A stretch of 64,000 nucleotides of DNA. It comes from JALZUR01 sp965205365. GTDB lineage: Bacteria > Bdellovibrionota > Bdellovibrionia > Bdellovibrionales > UBA1609. Shown here piece by piece: positions 27,378 to 36,356 of the stretch. The position numbers and the translations under genes are program-made. The notes under the pieces were generated by a model. The model worked only from the letters and a program-made list of their open reading frames with translations. It was not told where the DNA came from and ran no database searches. The stretch spans positions 186,001-250,000 of the forward strand of contig CBDBGT010000011.1 of the NCBI GenBank assembly GCA_965205365.1. The letters are read 5' to 3'. Every line of letters starts with the position of its first letter. The first letter of the stretch is position 1.

Positions 27378-29360
27378 CTAAGCTATTGGTTCAGTGGAAT
27401 CTAAAGGCATATCAACAGAAACCTCCGCCTGCTCTTTAACTTTTTCTTCTTCAGCCTTTTTCTTATTTTCCTCTACAAGATTTTCAGAAGAAAGTTTTTG
27501 TTCTATTTCATTTCTTTTCTTTTCAATATCTTTTAAGCTTCCACCAGAAATAAGAAGTTTAACTTCAGCTCCATCAATAGTTTCAAATTGCAAGAGTGCT
27601 TGTGTTATAATTTCAAGTTTTTTAGGATGTTTTTTTAAAATATTCATAGCCGTATTATAAGCTTGCTTTATAAGCCTATCTACCTCTTCATCTATTTGAA
27701 GTGCCTTAGTATCAGAATATGTAACCTGTCCGTTTTGTTGTTGAAGTCCTTGAAAAACAGGCCCACTTTGTTGAGCATATGCTAGAGGACCTAGTTTTTC
27801 ACTCATACCCCACTCAGTAACCATTTTTCTTGCTATTTCCGAAGCCCTTTCAATATCATTACTTGCACCGGTAGTGATGTCATTAAAAATGATTTCTTCA
27901 GCTGCTCGACCACCATATAAAACAGCAAGTTCATTTATTATTTTAGATTTAGATAAACTTAAACTATCTTTTTCAGGAAGAGTCATTGTAATTCCTAAAG
28001 CTCTCCCTCTTGGCATAATTGAAACCTTATGAACAGGGTCTAGGTTGGGTAAAATTTGACCTACAAGGGTGTGACCAGCTTCATGGTAGGCTGTAATTTT
28101 TTTATCCTCATCACTAATAATCATTGATTTACGCTCACTGCCCATTAAGACCTTATCTTTTGCCATTTCAAAATCTTTTGAATCAACTAAATTCTTATTT
28201 AACCTTGCTGCCCATAATGCCGCTTCATTAATTAAATTTTCTAAATCAGCTCCAGAAAAACCAGGAGTCCCTCTAGCAATCTTTTTTAAATCTACATTGG
28301 ATGCTAGGGGTGTGTTTTTTGCATGCACTTTTAAAATATCAAAGCGCCCATTTAAATCCGGTTTTTCAACTATAATTCTTCTATCAAATCGCCCAGGCCT
28401 TAATAAGGCTGGATCTAAAACATCTGCTCTATTTGTTGCAGCAATAATAATAATTCCACTGTTTCCCTCAAAACCATCCATTTCAACTAAAAGTTGATTT
28501 AAAGTCTGCTCTCTTTCATCATGACCACCACCCATACCAGCACCACGATGTCTACCAACAGCATCAATTTCATCAATAAACATGATACAAGGTGAGTTTT
28601 TTTTCCCTTGATCAAACATATCTCTAACTCTAGAAGCTCCCACTCCAACAAACATTTCCACAAAATCTGAACCTGAAATTGAAAAAAATGGCACTCCAGC
28701 CTCTCCAGCTACAGCCCTTGCAAGTAAAGTTTTACCTGTTCCAGGAAAACCCACTAGTAAAACCCCTTTTGGAATTCTACCACCAAGCTTTATAAACTTC
28801 TTAGGATCTTTTAAAAAATGAACTATCTCTTCTAACTCTTCCTTCGCCTCTTGAACACCTGCAACATCTTTAAATGTTACTTTTTTTGTATTCTCACTAA
28901 GAAGCTTAGCCTTACTTTTTCCAAAACTTAAAGCCTTTCCACCACCAGCTTGAAGCTGTTTCATAAAAAATATAAATAAACCTATTATAATTATTAAAGG
29001 CAATAAATTAAAAAAAACCACGGTCCACATTGTGCTATCTTGATTATTATAAGATGGAATAATTCCCATTTTTTTTAACTCTTTAGCGCCTTCATCACCA
29101 ATATCTCCAGCAAATTTAAACTTAATACCTTTAAACTCACCTTTATACTCTGCCTTTATCTCTCCACCAATTTCTCCTTTAACAGTATAAAAAACAATAC
29201 TGTCTTCTTTAATCTTCTTATCCTCCAAAGCTTTTATAAACATAGGATAAGTGAAATTTTTAACAGTCCCTTCATGATTTAAAGTGTACTGTTGTCCAAA
29301 AAATACGACTCCAAGCAATAATAATATCCAAATTGCAAACGTCTTTTGGGTTGATTTCAT
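27378..29360 (-). CDS. ftsH: ATP-dependent zinc metalloprotease FtsH
   Basis: Membrane AAA+ protease that degrades misfolded membrane proteins and, in many Gram-negatives, sets LpxC levels. Membrane segments lie at about 8-23 and 114-133. The Walker A is GFPGTGKT (204-211), Walker B lies in CIMFIDEIDA, the SRH region near ATNRADVLDPALLRPGR, and the zinc motif is HEAGH (426-430). The 660 residues end in an acidic tail of about 60 residues. AAAGG precedes the ATG. It heads the cdaA-cdaR-glmM-tsaE series. Confidence 0.96.
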   Translation of the reverse strand: MKSTQKTFAIWILLLLGVVFFGQQYTLNHEGTVKNFTYPMFIKALEDKKIKEDSIVFYTVKGEIGGEIKAEYKGEFKGIKFKFAGDIGDEGAKELKKMGIIPSYNNQDSTMWTVVFFNLLPLIIIIGLFIFFMKQLQAGGGKALSFGKSKAKLLSENTKKVTFKDVAGVQEAKEELEEIVHFLKDPKKFIKLGGRIPKGVLLVGFPGTGKTLLARAVAGEAGVPFFSISGSDFVEMFVGVGASRVRDMFDQGKKNSPCIMFIDEIDAVGRHRGAGMGGGHDEREQTLNQLLVEMDGFEGNSGIIIIAATNRADVLDPALLRPGRFDRRIIVEKPDLNGRFDILKVHAKNTPLASNVDLKKIARGTPGFSGADLENLINEAALWAARLNKNLVDSKDFEMAKDKVLMGSERKSMIISDEDKKITAYHEAGHTLVGQILPNLDPVHKVSIMPRGRALGITMTLPEKDSLSLSKSKIINELAVLYGGRAAEEIIFNDITTGASNDIERASEIARKMVTEWGMSEKLGPLAYAQQSGPVFQGLQQQNGQVTYSDTKALQIDEEVDRLIKQAYNTAMNILKKHPKKLEIITQALLQFETIDGAEVKLLISGGSLKDIEKKRNEIEQKLSSENLVEENKKKAEEEKVKEQAEVSVDMPLDSTEPIA

Positions 29361-29462
29361 AAAGATGACCTTTCTTTTTACTTTTTTAATTCCAATCTCT
29401 TGACTCTATTTATTAGTAATTATCGGAATAATTCAATACTACCCTTAACACAACAACTATCC

Positions 29463-30401
29463 TTAAATCTTATTAAATTGAACCTGTTTATTCTGTTTTT
29501 TCCAATAAACTCCAGCTATTTTTAGCTTTATTACCTTTTCTTTAAAATCAAGGTGTTTTATAATTTCATCAATCTGGCCTTTAGTATAACCTATTTTTAC
29601 AATTTTTAATAGGATATGAGCTATGACAGATTGCTTTTCAAACCTACTCAAACTTAACCAATAATTATAATTAAAACTTCCAAATATATAATTGTTTTTA
29701 AAGCTTATTTCCTTAAAATCAACTCCATCATCAATGCCTAATCTTTCATGTAAAAGATTAAAACTTCTTCTTAAACCCTTAATTCCTCTCCTTTTTTTTA
29801 ACTCAAATAACCAGTGATTCCTTAACCAATTTCTTAAGTATGTGGTGTCTGAATTTGAAGGATCTTCTAAAAAGTCTTGCCCTAAAAACTTAAGATATTC
29901 TAGTATTTCAATTCTATTAAAATGCTTAATCAATGGTCTTATAAATCTCTTTGAAAATGGATTTACCAACCCCTGTGGACCTGCTCCTCTTATCATCCTA
30001 ATAAGAACGGTTTCCATAAAATCATCAGCATGTTGTCCTAAAAAAACATTCTTATATTTTTCAAAATGAATATGCCTAAAATCTCGACAATCTTTTTCTG
30101 AAACAAGTTTTTTTTTTGAAGTTACCAACTTAAAATCGACTTTATACTGCTTAGAAAGCTTATAACAAAAATAAGAAGCATTATCTCTATAATGGCCCTG
30201 AGCACCTTTTAAACTTCCATGGTGAATATGTAAAAGCTTAATTTGAGCCTTAATAATAGGGTTGATTCTATTTAAAGCTACAAATAAAGCTACTGAATCA
30301 GCTCCTCCTGAACAGGCTATAACTATATCTTGACCTGATAAATTTTTAACACTTTCCCTTAGTGTTTTTAAAAGTTTGTGTTCAAAACCTATGAAACTCA
30401 A
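29463..30401 (-). CDS. tilS: tRNA(Ile)-lysidine synthase
   Basis: Modifies the CAU anticodon of a minor tRNA-Ile to lysidine so that it reads AUA. The PP-loop ATP motif is SGGADS (31-36) in IVIACSGGADSVALF. HIHHGSL, LGQHADDFMETVLIRMIRG and RPLI are further family signatures. At 312 residues it is shorter than E. coli TilS (about 430), lacking most of the C-terminal domains, as in other compact forms. It overlaps the upstream RatA-like gene by 4 bases and lies 102 bases before ftsH. Confidence 0.92.
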   Translation of the reverse strand: MSFIGFEHKLLKTLRESVKNLSGQDIVIACSGGADSVALFVALNRINPIIKAQIKLLHIHHGSLKGAQGHYRDNASYFCYKLSKQYKVDFKLVTSKKKLVSEKDCRDFRHIHFEKYKNVFLGQHADDFMETVLIRMIRGAGPQGLVNPFSKRFIRPLIKHFNRIEILEYLKFLGQDFLEDPSNSDTTYLRNWLRNHWLFELKKRRGIKGLRRSFNLLHERLGIDDGVDFKEISFKNNYIFGSFNYNYWLSLSRFEKQSVIAHILLKIVKIGYTKGQIDEIIKHLDFKEKVIKLKIAGVYWKKQNKQVQFNKI

Positions 30402-30820
30402 ATACTGCCGACTCTTTTTTTAAAATTTTTGACCATAGTAGGCAAACTCATTGAAACAGCTTTTTTTACAATCATTCTTGGAACAAAGATTTTAAAATCC
30501 ACATCTAAAGAGTATTCAACTTGAGTTTGTGACCCTATGGCATCAAGTGTCCATACACCATTGTTTTTTTTAAAAAAATCCCCCTCTACAAGTTCCCACC
30601 AAACTTTCGTCTTTTCTTCATTGTAAACTCTAATCACATATCTAGTAGTCTTAATCAAGTTAACAATCATCTCAACATCTTTATAATTTTTTTCTTCTGA
30701 AATAATTTTACAAGAGCTTACCTCAGGTAAAAAATTAGGGTATTTTTCAAAATCCATAATCACTAAGAATATGTCTTCAGCTTTATAATTAAAAAGTTCT
30801 TTTATTGATGCTTGAGCCAT
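30398..30820 (-). CDS. SRPBCC-fold RatA/Coq10-like protein
   Basis: A 140-residue START/SRPBCC-fold lipid- or quinone-binding protein. FNYKAEDIFLVIMDFEKYPNF is the family opening, W.L..GDFFKKNNGVWTLD the middle and FKIFVPRMIVKKAVSMSLP the C-terminal helix region. Relatives are called RatA (proposed ribosome-association toxin) or Coq10 (ubiquinone binding). I favour a quinone- or lipid-handling role but the sequence does not decide. It is first in the tilS transcription unit. Confidence 0.8.
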   Translation of the reverse strand: MAQASIKELFNYKAEDIFLVIMDFEKYPNFLPEVSSCKIISEEKNYKDVEMIVNLIKTTRYVIRVYNEEKTKVWWELVEGDFFKKNNGVWTLDAIGSQTQVEYSLDVDFKIFVPRMIVKKAVSMSLPTMVKNFKKRVGSI

Positions 30821-31361
30821 ATTTTATTTCTCTACTAACCTTGGTTTAAAAAATAAACATTATTTACACAACTAAATCAATAGTTCTTTCCTATGTTACT
30901 GAATTCAATTGATCTAGTAAACTGCCTAATATTTTTGCATTAAATCATTCAGTACTGTTTTTATATACATCCTGTTTTTCAAATACGGCAACTTACCATT
31001 GATTTTTAATTCACCAATCCATAAAAATAAAAACTTTAATAAATTTCTAAATTCATCATTACATTATCAATGTCTCTTAAAAACTCATATAAAACAATGT
31101 TAAGTTTATTCTAAACTTAACATTCAACATAAAACAAGTTTCTTCTTTTTAATAAATAGCCCTTGAGAAAAAAATATATTGTTTGTTTTAGAATTTTAAA
31201 AGAAGAACTTTACTTTAAACATATAAGACCTTGCAACTTAAAAAAAATTTGTGATGACCTTACTTTTAACTCTCAGAGTATACTGTTTGCGCCCTTTTTA
31301 AATTTTAATACTTATTAAAACCTCTTGTAAAATATTTTTACAAAAAAAAATTAAAAAATTT
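30821..31361. other. Non-coding AT-rich gap upstream of the RatA-like gene
   Basis: About 540 bases with no credible gene. It probably contains the promoter for the leftward RatA-like/tilS unit, but no convincing hexamer pair stands out. It contains one strong hairpin (31096-31124) and ends at the left end of the ISL3-type element. Confidence 0.6.
31096..31124. repeat. Perfect 13-bp hairpin
   Basis: AATGTTAAGTTTA and its exact complement are separated by only three bases (TTC). A 13-bp perfect stem is unlikely by chance even in AT-rich DNA. No T-run follows on either strand. It may be a terminator-like element, a small transposon fragment or a protein-binding palindrome. Confidence 0.6.
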
Positions 31362-31487
31362 GCCTCTTCAGTAAAATCTGTGGGTAAGTGGAGGCTCTGG
31401 AAACTGTCCAAGACTATGATATAAGGCTATTTTTGTTGTATTATATTGCTTAAATCCATAAGATTTTCTCACTGTCAGTTTTACTTT

Positions 31488-32509
31488 AACCCGAGTTCGA
31501 ACTTTTTTCAGGACCTAAGTGCTGGATAAATAAAAGATCATCCCAGCCTTTTGTAAGATTTAGTTGTTTTTTACTGATCTGCAAAAAGGAGCCGGGAATG
31601 ATCGAAGAAAATCAAATTATAGAAGTTTTTACTCTTGTTGACGACTTTATTTTAGGGTTAAACAAAGAACAGTCCAAACTCATACCCAGCAAAAGAAAGA
31701 GAGGTTTTCCATCTGCGTTATCTGAGTCTGAAGTCATCACCATCTGTTTATTATTCCAATTTTCCGGCTTCAGAAATTTTAAAGCTTTCTATACAGGTTA
31801 TGTTCAAAAATTTCTAAAACCTTATTTCCCAAAACTCTTGTCCTACAATAGGTTTGTAGAACTTAAAAAATCTTCAGCACCTCAAATTCTTATTTTTTTA
31901 CACTCACTTATGCAATCAAATATTTGCACAGGAATATCTGTTGTAGACTCCAGTCCCATTGTTGTTTGTAATAACAAAAGAATCGGTCGTCACAAAACCT
32001 TTAAAGGACTTGCAAAACGTGGGAAATCAACAATGGGCTGGTTCTTTGGTTTTAAAGTTCACATAGTAATTTCTCACAAAGGGGAGCTCTTAAGTTTTAC
32101 CATAACCCCAGGAAATGTTCATGATACAAAGCCTGTAGAGGGTTTAGCTGAGAATATTTTTGGAAAATTGTTTGGAGACAAAGGATATATATCCCAAAAG
32201 CTATTTGAAAAATTGATGAGTAAAGGGGTTCAAGTCATAACAAATCTTAAATCCAATATGAAAAATAAGTTTGTTCCTCTTTTTGATAAACTACTCCTGA
32301 GGAAAAGGTACATTGTTGAAACTGCTTTTGGGATTTTAAAGGAGGAATTTCATCTTGAACACTCAAGACACCGAAGCCCAAAAAACTTTGTGGTAAATTT
32401 ACTTTCGGCACTAACGGCGTACTGTTTGCGTCCAAGAAAACCCTCTATTAGACTTCAAGTACTTGAAGAAAGGCTGCTTCAGTAGGTTTAGAAAGTTCGA
32501 ACTCGGGTT
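31488..32509 (+). mobile_element. IS982-type insertion sequence, apparently complete
   Basis: A 1022-bp element with perfect 18-bp terminal inverted repeats: left AACCCGAGTTCGAACTTT (31488-31505), with its complement at 32492-32509. It is flanked by the 5-bp direct repeat ACTTT (31483-31487 and 32510-32514), a target duplication. It has one transposase gene with no break. Size, ACCC-type ends and transposase fit the IS982 family. Being intact inside a decayed element, it is the younger insertion. Confidence 0.9.
31598..32485 (+). CDS. IS982-family transposase
   Basis: DDE transposase of 295 residues, full length for the family. The catalytic acidic residues are visible in VVDSSPIVV, FGDKGYIS and VETAFGILKEEF, with the RHKTFKGLAKRGKSTMGWFF block typical of IS982. 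AAGGAG lies 7 bases before the ATG. It is uninterrupted and probably functional. Confidence 0.92.
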   Translation: MIEENQIIEVFTLVDDFILGLNKEQSKLIPSKRKRGFPSALSESEVITICLLFQFSGFRNFKAFYTGYVQKFLKPYFPKLLSYNRFVELKKSSAPQILIFLHSLMQSNICTGISVVDSSPIVVCNNKRIGRHKTFKGLAKRGKSTMGWFFGFKVHIVISHKGELLSFTITPGNVHDTKPVEGLAENIFGKLFGDKGYISQKLFEKLMSKGVQVITNLKSNMKNKFVPLFDKLLLRKRYIVETAFGILKEEFHLEHSRHRSPKNFVVNLLSALTAYCLRPRKPSIRLQVLEERLLQ

Positions 32510-33652
32510 ACTTTAGTGTTTAAGCCCTCAACTACGCTAGATGAGAACTCTTTTTTTGCCCTAAAATAATTTAAAATTAAAGTCTTATGCTTTGGAATTG
32601 TCTTTGCTTGTCACTTAGGTTTTCTGGATTTTTTAATAATATCCATCTTGAGTTTGTAAGCAAAGGCTCATAGCCTTTAAGTTTCATTTGCCTATGCTCC
32701 TTAGCTCCCACTTCATCTAAAGCCTTGTTTAAATTTGCAACAATATGGAACACCTATCTAAAATATGAATGGCATGACCTATAGGTTCTCTTATAACTCT
32801 TAAATAGGCTTTCCACATATCAGAGCATACGTACTCAATGAGTTTACAACGCTCCTTGCCAAGTTTATGAAAAAATTTAGAAAAACTTTCCTGACTACGG
32901 TCCTTATTTATCCAAAGCAAGCGGACACAGTCCTTATTGATTTGGTACACTAAGGTTAAGTATTTGTGTCCTCTCTTCCATGATATCTCATCTACTCCAA
33001 TAGCCATAATCCCTTTAAGGGATCTGTGATCAAACCCCCAGTTAACGATATATTCTAAAGAGGGGAAAAACCTTATCCCAGCTTGTGTTAAATCTTAAGG
33101 CAACTTCACTCCAAGAAAGACTCCGACACCAGTTTGCTAAAAACTCCATGTAGACTCTTGTAAGCTTGTGCTTTTCCTTTAGCCCAAGGAACCTCCTCAG
33201 CCTTAACTCCACAGTATGTGCAGCTCACTCTTCTCATGAAATAGATCAGATAAACATTGAATCCCCAGATTGGAATAAATTCAAAAAGAGCCAGAAGTCT
33301 TACTTGTATCGTAGATTGATCCTGGGCAAAGACAAGTAGAGCAGACAGCTTTGCTGTTTTTACGAGGGCTTATCTGTACTGTAATTAATGGGGCTTTTCC
33401 ATTATTCTCTATAAAGTTTACGTTACCATAAACAAATGACTTGAATTTATGGCAACGATTAAGGGTAGTTTTTATAAGCATCTTTTAGCTCTTTTCTGTC
33501 TAAGTTTTTTCTTGTAATTAAACTTCTAACAAAAAAAAGCTTAAAGTGCTTTTTTTATATGTTCAGTATAAAATCTTTCTATATTATAAACTCGACATTT
33601 TAAGGAAGTTCTTAAAAAAAAATTAAGAGTAAAAGCCCAAGCCTTAAATGTT

Positions 33653-33679
33653 AAAAATAGGATGCTTTGCCTATTTTTT
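33653..33679 (+). terminator. Terminator hairpin at the ISL3 right end
   Basis: AAAAATAGG and CCTATTTTT form a 9-bp stem around an 8-base loop, ending in six Ts on the + strand. The matching A-run on the other side makes it potentially bidirectional. It lies just inside the right end of the ISL3-type relic, where it would insulate the transposase from outside transcription. Confidence 0.6.
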
Positions 33680-33783
33680 CACCCACAGATTCTGCTGGAG
33701 AGCCGATATTTTTAAGTCATTCCTACTTTCATTTGCCAGTAAATTTAAACTAAAATTTTTTCCTCTTTTATTATTTCTATTGG

Positions 33784-33813
33784 TCACATAAAGTGGTGTA
33801 CGCACCACTGTGA
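33784..33813. repeat. GC-richer hairpin downstream of the OmpA-family gene
   Basis: AGTGGTG (33792-33798) pairs perfectly with CACCACT (33803-33809) around TACG. An outer TCAC/GTGA pair extends it across a four-base bulge. It lies about 100 bases past the end of the leftward OmpA-family gene. No U-tract follows, so it may be an mRNA 3' stabiliser, not an intrinsic terminator. Confidence 0.45.
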
Positions 33814-33908
33814 TAGTTTAATGCTTTTGATTCTTTATTTATTTTATTTGCAAAATACCTTATTATCTATAACTAAACTTGTCTCTTAAATACAATAACC
33901 ACTTTTAC

Positions 33909-35978
33909 TTATCTTGAAATTTTAAATTCTACTCTTCTATTTTTTTGTTTATTTACTTTAGAGGTATTTGGAGCAATAGGCTTACTTTCACCCCAACCAT
34001 CAACAATGATTTTATCAATATCTAAATCATGAACATCTACTAAGTATTTTCTAACAGACATTGCCCGTTGCAAACTTAATTTTTTATTATAACTTTCATC
34101 TCCATCACTATCTGTATGACCTTCAATAACAAAACGTCTAAACCGATTCCCTTTTTGTAAATGTCTCGCCAAAGAATCTAGGGCAGAAAACGTTACACTT
34201 CTTAATTTATAAGATCCTACATCGAACAATACATTTTCTAATCTAAATTTTTCTTCTTTTTTAGTTTTTAGCCCATTAAATACATCTCCATTATTTGCAT
34301 CTAACACAATAGGATCTAAATCTATATCAGGAGCATCAATCCACCCATGTTCAAAACCTAATGGAAAATACTCTATGGGGTTAATAGAAGACCCAAAATT
34401 TGAACCTGTTCCCTTACCAGGCCCTTGACCTAGTCTTCCTTGAAAGCCTAGCCTATAGCCTTGTCCATATACTCTAGTGTCATCGCTTCCAGGAAATGGT
34501 CCAGTTGCATCACTATAACCATTATGAAAGCCTTCTACAAACTCCCATCCTCCATTAAGACTAGAGCCATGATCAGCACCTAGTCCTGCATAAGGTCCTA
34601 ATCCATATCCAGCCTTATACCCTTCTCTATAACCAGGATTATAATAAGATTCTTTTTTTTCTATAGGGTCTGGAGAGTCATTATAGCCTTGGTCATAACC
34701 TTTTGAACAGTCTAATCCTAAACCAAAAATACTACCATATCCTAAACCCTGTCCCTCAGCAGGACCGTTTCCAATTTTACCTTGAAATCCTATTCTGTAA
34801 CATTTTGAATATACGGTTTTTATAATAATTTCTTCAGGAAAAGGACTTTCTGCTCCAACATAGCCATCATAAAAACCCTCTGGATATTCAGGACTTTTAC
34901 TTAGTGACTGCCCATAATCGGCACCCATGTTTGCGTAAGGTCCTAATCCATATCCAGCCATATAGCCTTGCCTAAAACCAGGATCATAAAAAGATTCTTC
35001 ATCAAGAATAACTCTTGCTTTCTTAATTTTTCGAACTTTATTTACGTTCCATAAAGTACTAAACACCCAATTTAATCCACCATAAACTCTATAAGCTGGA
35101 GTAGATAAACCATTATTAACTCCTGTTGTTAAGCCACCGTGAAAATTCAACTTTTTATGATGGTTATATTTTAAACCCACTAAAACTTCATAAGATTCAA
35201 TATCTCTTTGAATAGCAACACCACCAAAATCTCCATCAGGCCATGCAGCCCATAGTTCACCTATTAAATCTAAATTTTTATTAAGATCATAAGCTGCTCC
35301 TAAAGATGCAATACGAATATCATCGTTTGGCTGAATCTTTATTCCACCAACATCTTTATTTGATTCCCCTGGATCACGAAGCCTATAACCAATATTTCCG
35401 CTTAAGTGAAGCCTTCCAAATTTCTTATCTACAATAGCTTCAAAATTTAATGTTGGCCCCGGATTACTACCTATAAAAGGATTAAAATCAACCCTGTTAA
35501 TTCCAATTGATCCTAAAATAGCAAACCCTCCACTTTTTTTAAAATCAATAAGCCTTGCTTTAGCTATAAACCTCATCTCAACGGCTCCATTTGTAGCAAA
35601 CTGTCCACGTGGCTGAGGGCTATTTACATCTTGGTTTACTATGTATGGAAAACTTGCACCAATATCTAGCCAATCAGATAAACCCAATCCAAATCCTAAA
35701 TAAGTATATATAGCAGTATCATTGATACTTTCATTATTTACAACTCTAGGAGAAAACTCATCTGGGTAAACAGGTAATGACTCTGAGGAATAATCTAAAA
35801 AAAACGATGTGTTAAAGTAAGCTTTGGGAATTGTCTTTGAAGATTTAACTGTTACAAAATCACTATAACCATAATCTGGATTAAAATTTTGTGTATCTGC
35901 CCCAACAATATTTGCCCTTGTGTATGAGCCTAACATAAAAAAGACCACACTTGATAAAAATGAAATATATTTATACAT
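33909..35978 (-). CDS. OmpA-family outer-membrane protein with four Gly/Tyr-rich repeats
   Basis: From the start at 35978 (GGGAG about 7 bases upstream; the open frame runs 17 codons further) the product is 689 residues. Residues 1-22 are a signal peptide (YKYISFLSSVVFFMLGSYTRA). Residues about 25-315 look like a beta-barrel with alternating strands. Residues 331-552 hold two tandem copies, period about 115, of a Gly/Tyr-rich unit (GYGLGPYA at 343 and 458; RIGFQGKIGNGP at 395 and RLGFQGRLGQGP at 509). Each copy appears to be two related halves. Residues about 583-689 are an OmpA peptidoglycan-binding domain (FVIEGHTDSDGDESYN, RRVEF). It probably tethers the outer membrane to the wall. The repeat function is unknown. 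Confidence 0.85.
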   Translation of the reverse strand: MYKYISFLSSVVFFMLGSYTRANIVGADTQNFNPDYGYSDFVTVKSSKTIPKAYFNTSFFLDYSSESLPVYPDEFSPRVVNNESINDTAIYTYLGFGLGLSDWLDIGASFPYIVNQDVNSPQPRGQFATNGAVEMRFIAKARLIDFKKSGGFAILGSIGINRVDFNPFIGSNPGPTLNFEAIVDKKFGRLHLSGNIGYRLRDPGESNKDVGGIKIQPNDDIRIASLGAAYDLNKNLDLIGELWAAWPDGDFGGVAIQRDIESYEVLVGLKYNHHKKLNFHGGLTTGVNNGLSTPAYRVYGGLNWVFSTLWNVNKVRKIKKARVILDEESFYDPGFRQGYMAGYGLGPYANMGADYGQSLSKSPEYPEGFYDGYVGAESPFPEEIIIKTVYSKCYRIGFQGKIGNGPAEGQGLGYGSIFGLGLDCSKGYDQGYNDSPDPIEKKESYYNPGYREGYKAGYGLGPYAGLGADHGSSLNGGWEFVEGFHNGYSDATGPFPGSDDTRVYGQGYRLGFQGRLGQGPGKGTGSNFGSSINPIEYFPLGFEHGWIDAPDIDLDPIVLDANNGDVFNGLKTKKEEKFRLENVLFDVGSYKLRSVTFSALDSLARHLQKGNRFRRFVIEGHTDSDGDESYNKKLSLQRAMSVRKYLVDVHDLDIDKIIVDGWGESKPIAPNTSKVNKQKNRRVEFKISR

Positions 35979-36064
35979 TATAAATCTCCCATTCATTTTA
36001 ATTGTCTGTTTATGACCAAAGAAGGTCAAGTCTAGGCCAAATTTAAATTATGCTTGTTAAAGCT

Positions 36065-36352
36065 TTATTTTTTAAATAATTTTTCTGCTTTTGCTAAAAA
36101 ATCATCAACTTTAAGACTATTTGAAGCATTTTTATTTGTAGCTTCATAAAACTCACAAAAATTTAGGCGATCTTTGGTTTTAATTCTATCAGATAAAGGC
36201 TCTTCACATTCGTTATAAGAGGTTTCATTAAAAAACCTACAATTTAAACAAACATGCAAATCTTCTCCACAAGAACATTCAGCTCTAAAACCAATTCTTT
36301 CATGAACACTTACCTTACCACAAGAAAAACATTTTACCTTTGCTTGAGCCAT
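36065..36352 (-). CDS. Small Cys-rich, probably zinc-binding protein
   Basis: A 95-residue cytoplasmic protein with several cysteine pairs: CFSCGK (9-14), CSCGEDLHVCLNCRFF and further Cys residues in NECEEPL and NFCEFYE. The arrangement suggests one or two zinc ribbons. The middle block CLNCRFFNETSYNECEEP looks conserved; I recall similar small proteins in delta-type proteobacteria but no function. It lies 4 bases after glpX, so it is likely in the same transcript. Confidence 0.7.
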   Translation of the reverse strand: MAQAKVKCFSCGKVSVHERIGFRAECSCGEDLHVCLNCRFFNETSYNECEEPLSDRIKTKDRLNFCEFYEATNKNASNSLKVDDFLAKAEKLFKK

Positions 36353-36356
36353 AATT

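Larger units (their letters stand above)
31368..33481 (-). pseudogene. ISL3-family transposase, broken and split by an insertion
   Basis: Reading leftward from the ATG at 33481: TTLNRCHKFKSFVYG (N-terminus), then zinc-finger region C.YCGVKAEEVPWAKGKAQAY, then AIGVDEISWKRGHKYLTLVY and VCSDMWKAYL with catalytic Asp residues, then LNKALDEVGAKEHRQMKLKG, then FSSSVVEGLNTKVKLTVRKS and a natural C-terminus ending THRFY-stop at 31368. Frameshifts separate the blocks, and about 60-70 codons are deleted before FSSS. The codons for NTK and VKLT lie on opposite sides of the IS982 element and rejoin in frame when it and one ACTTT copy are removed. Confidence 0.85.
31362..33704 (-). mobile_element. Decayed ISL3-type insertion sequence, interrupted by an IS982-type element
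   Basis: The ends are imperfect 24-bp inverted repeats, about 20 of 24 matching: left end starting GCCTCTTCAG at 31362, right end finishing GGAGAGCC at 33704. Both contain ATCTGTGGGT or its complement. Between them lies a broken ISL3-family transposase gene and, inside that, a complete IS982-type element (31488-32509). Without the nested element the relic is about 1.3 kb. The flanking 8-mers do not form a clean target duplication. It is inactive. Confidence 0.8.

Noticed and set aside
31598..33481. Composite transposon or defence island in the 31-34 kb stretch
   Set aside because: The stretch is fully explained by an IS982-type element nested in an ISL3-type relic; there is no cargo gene.
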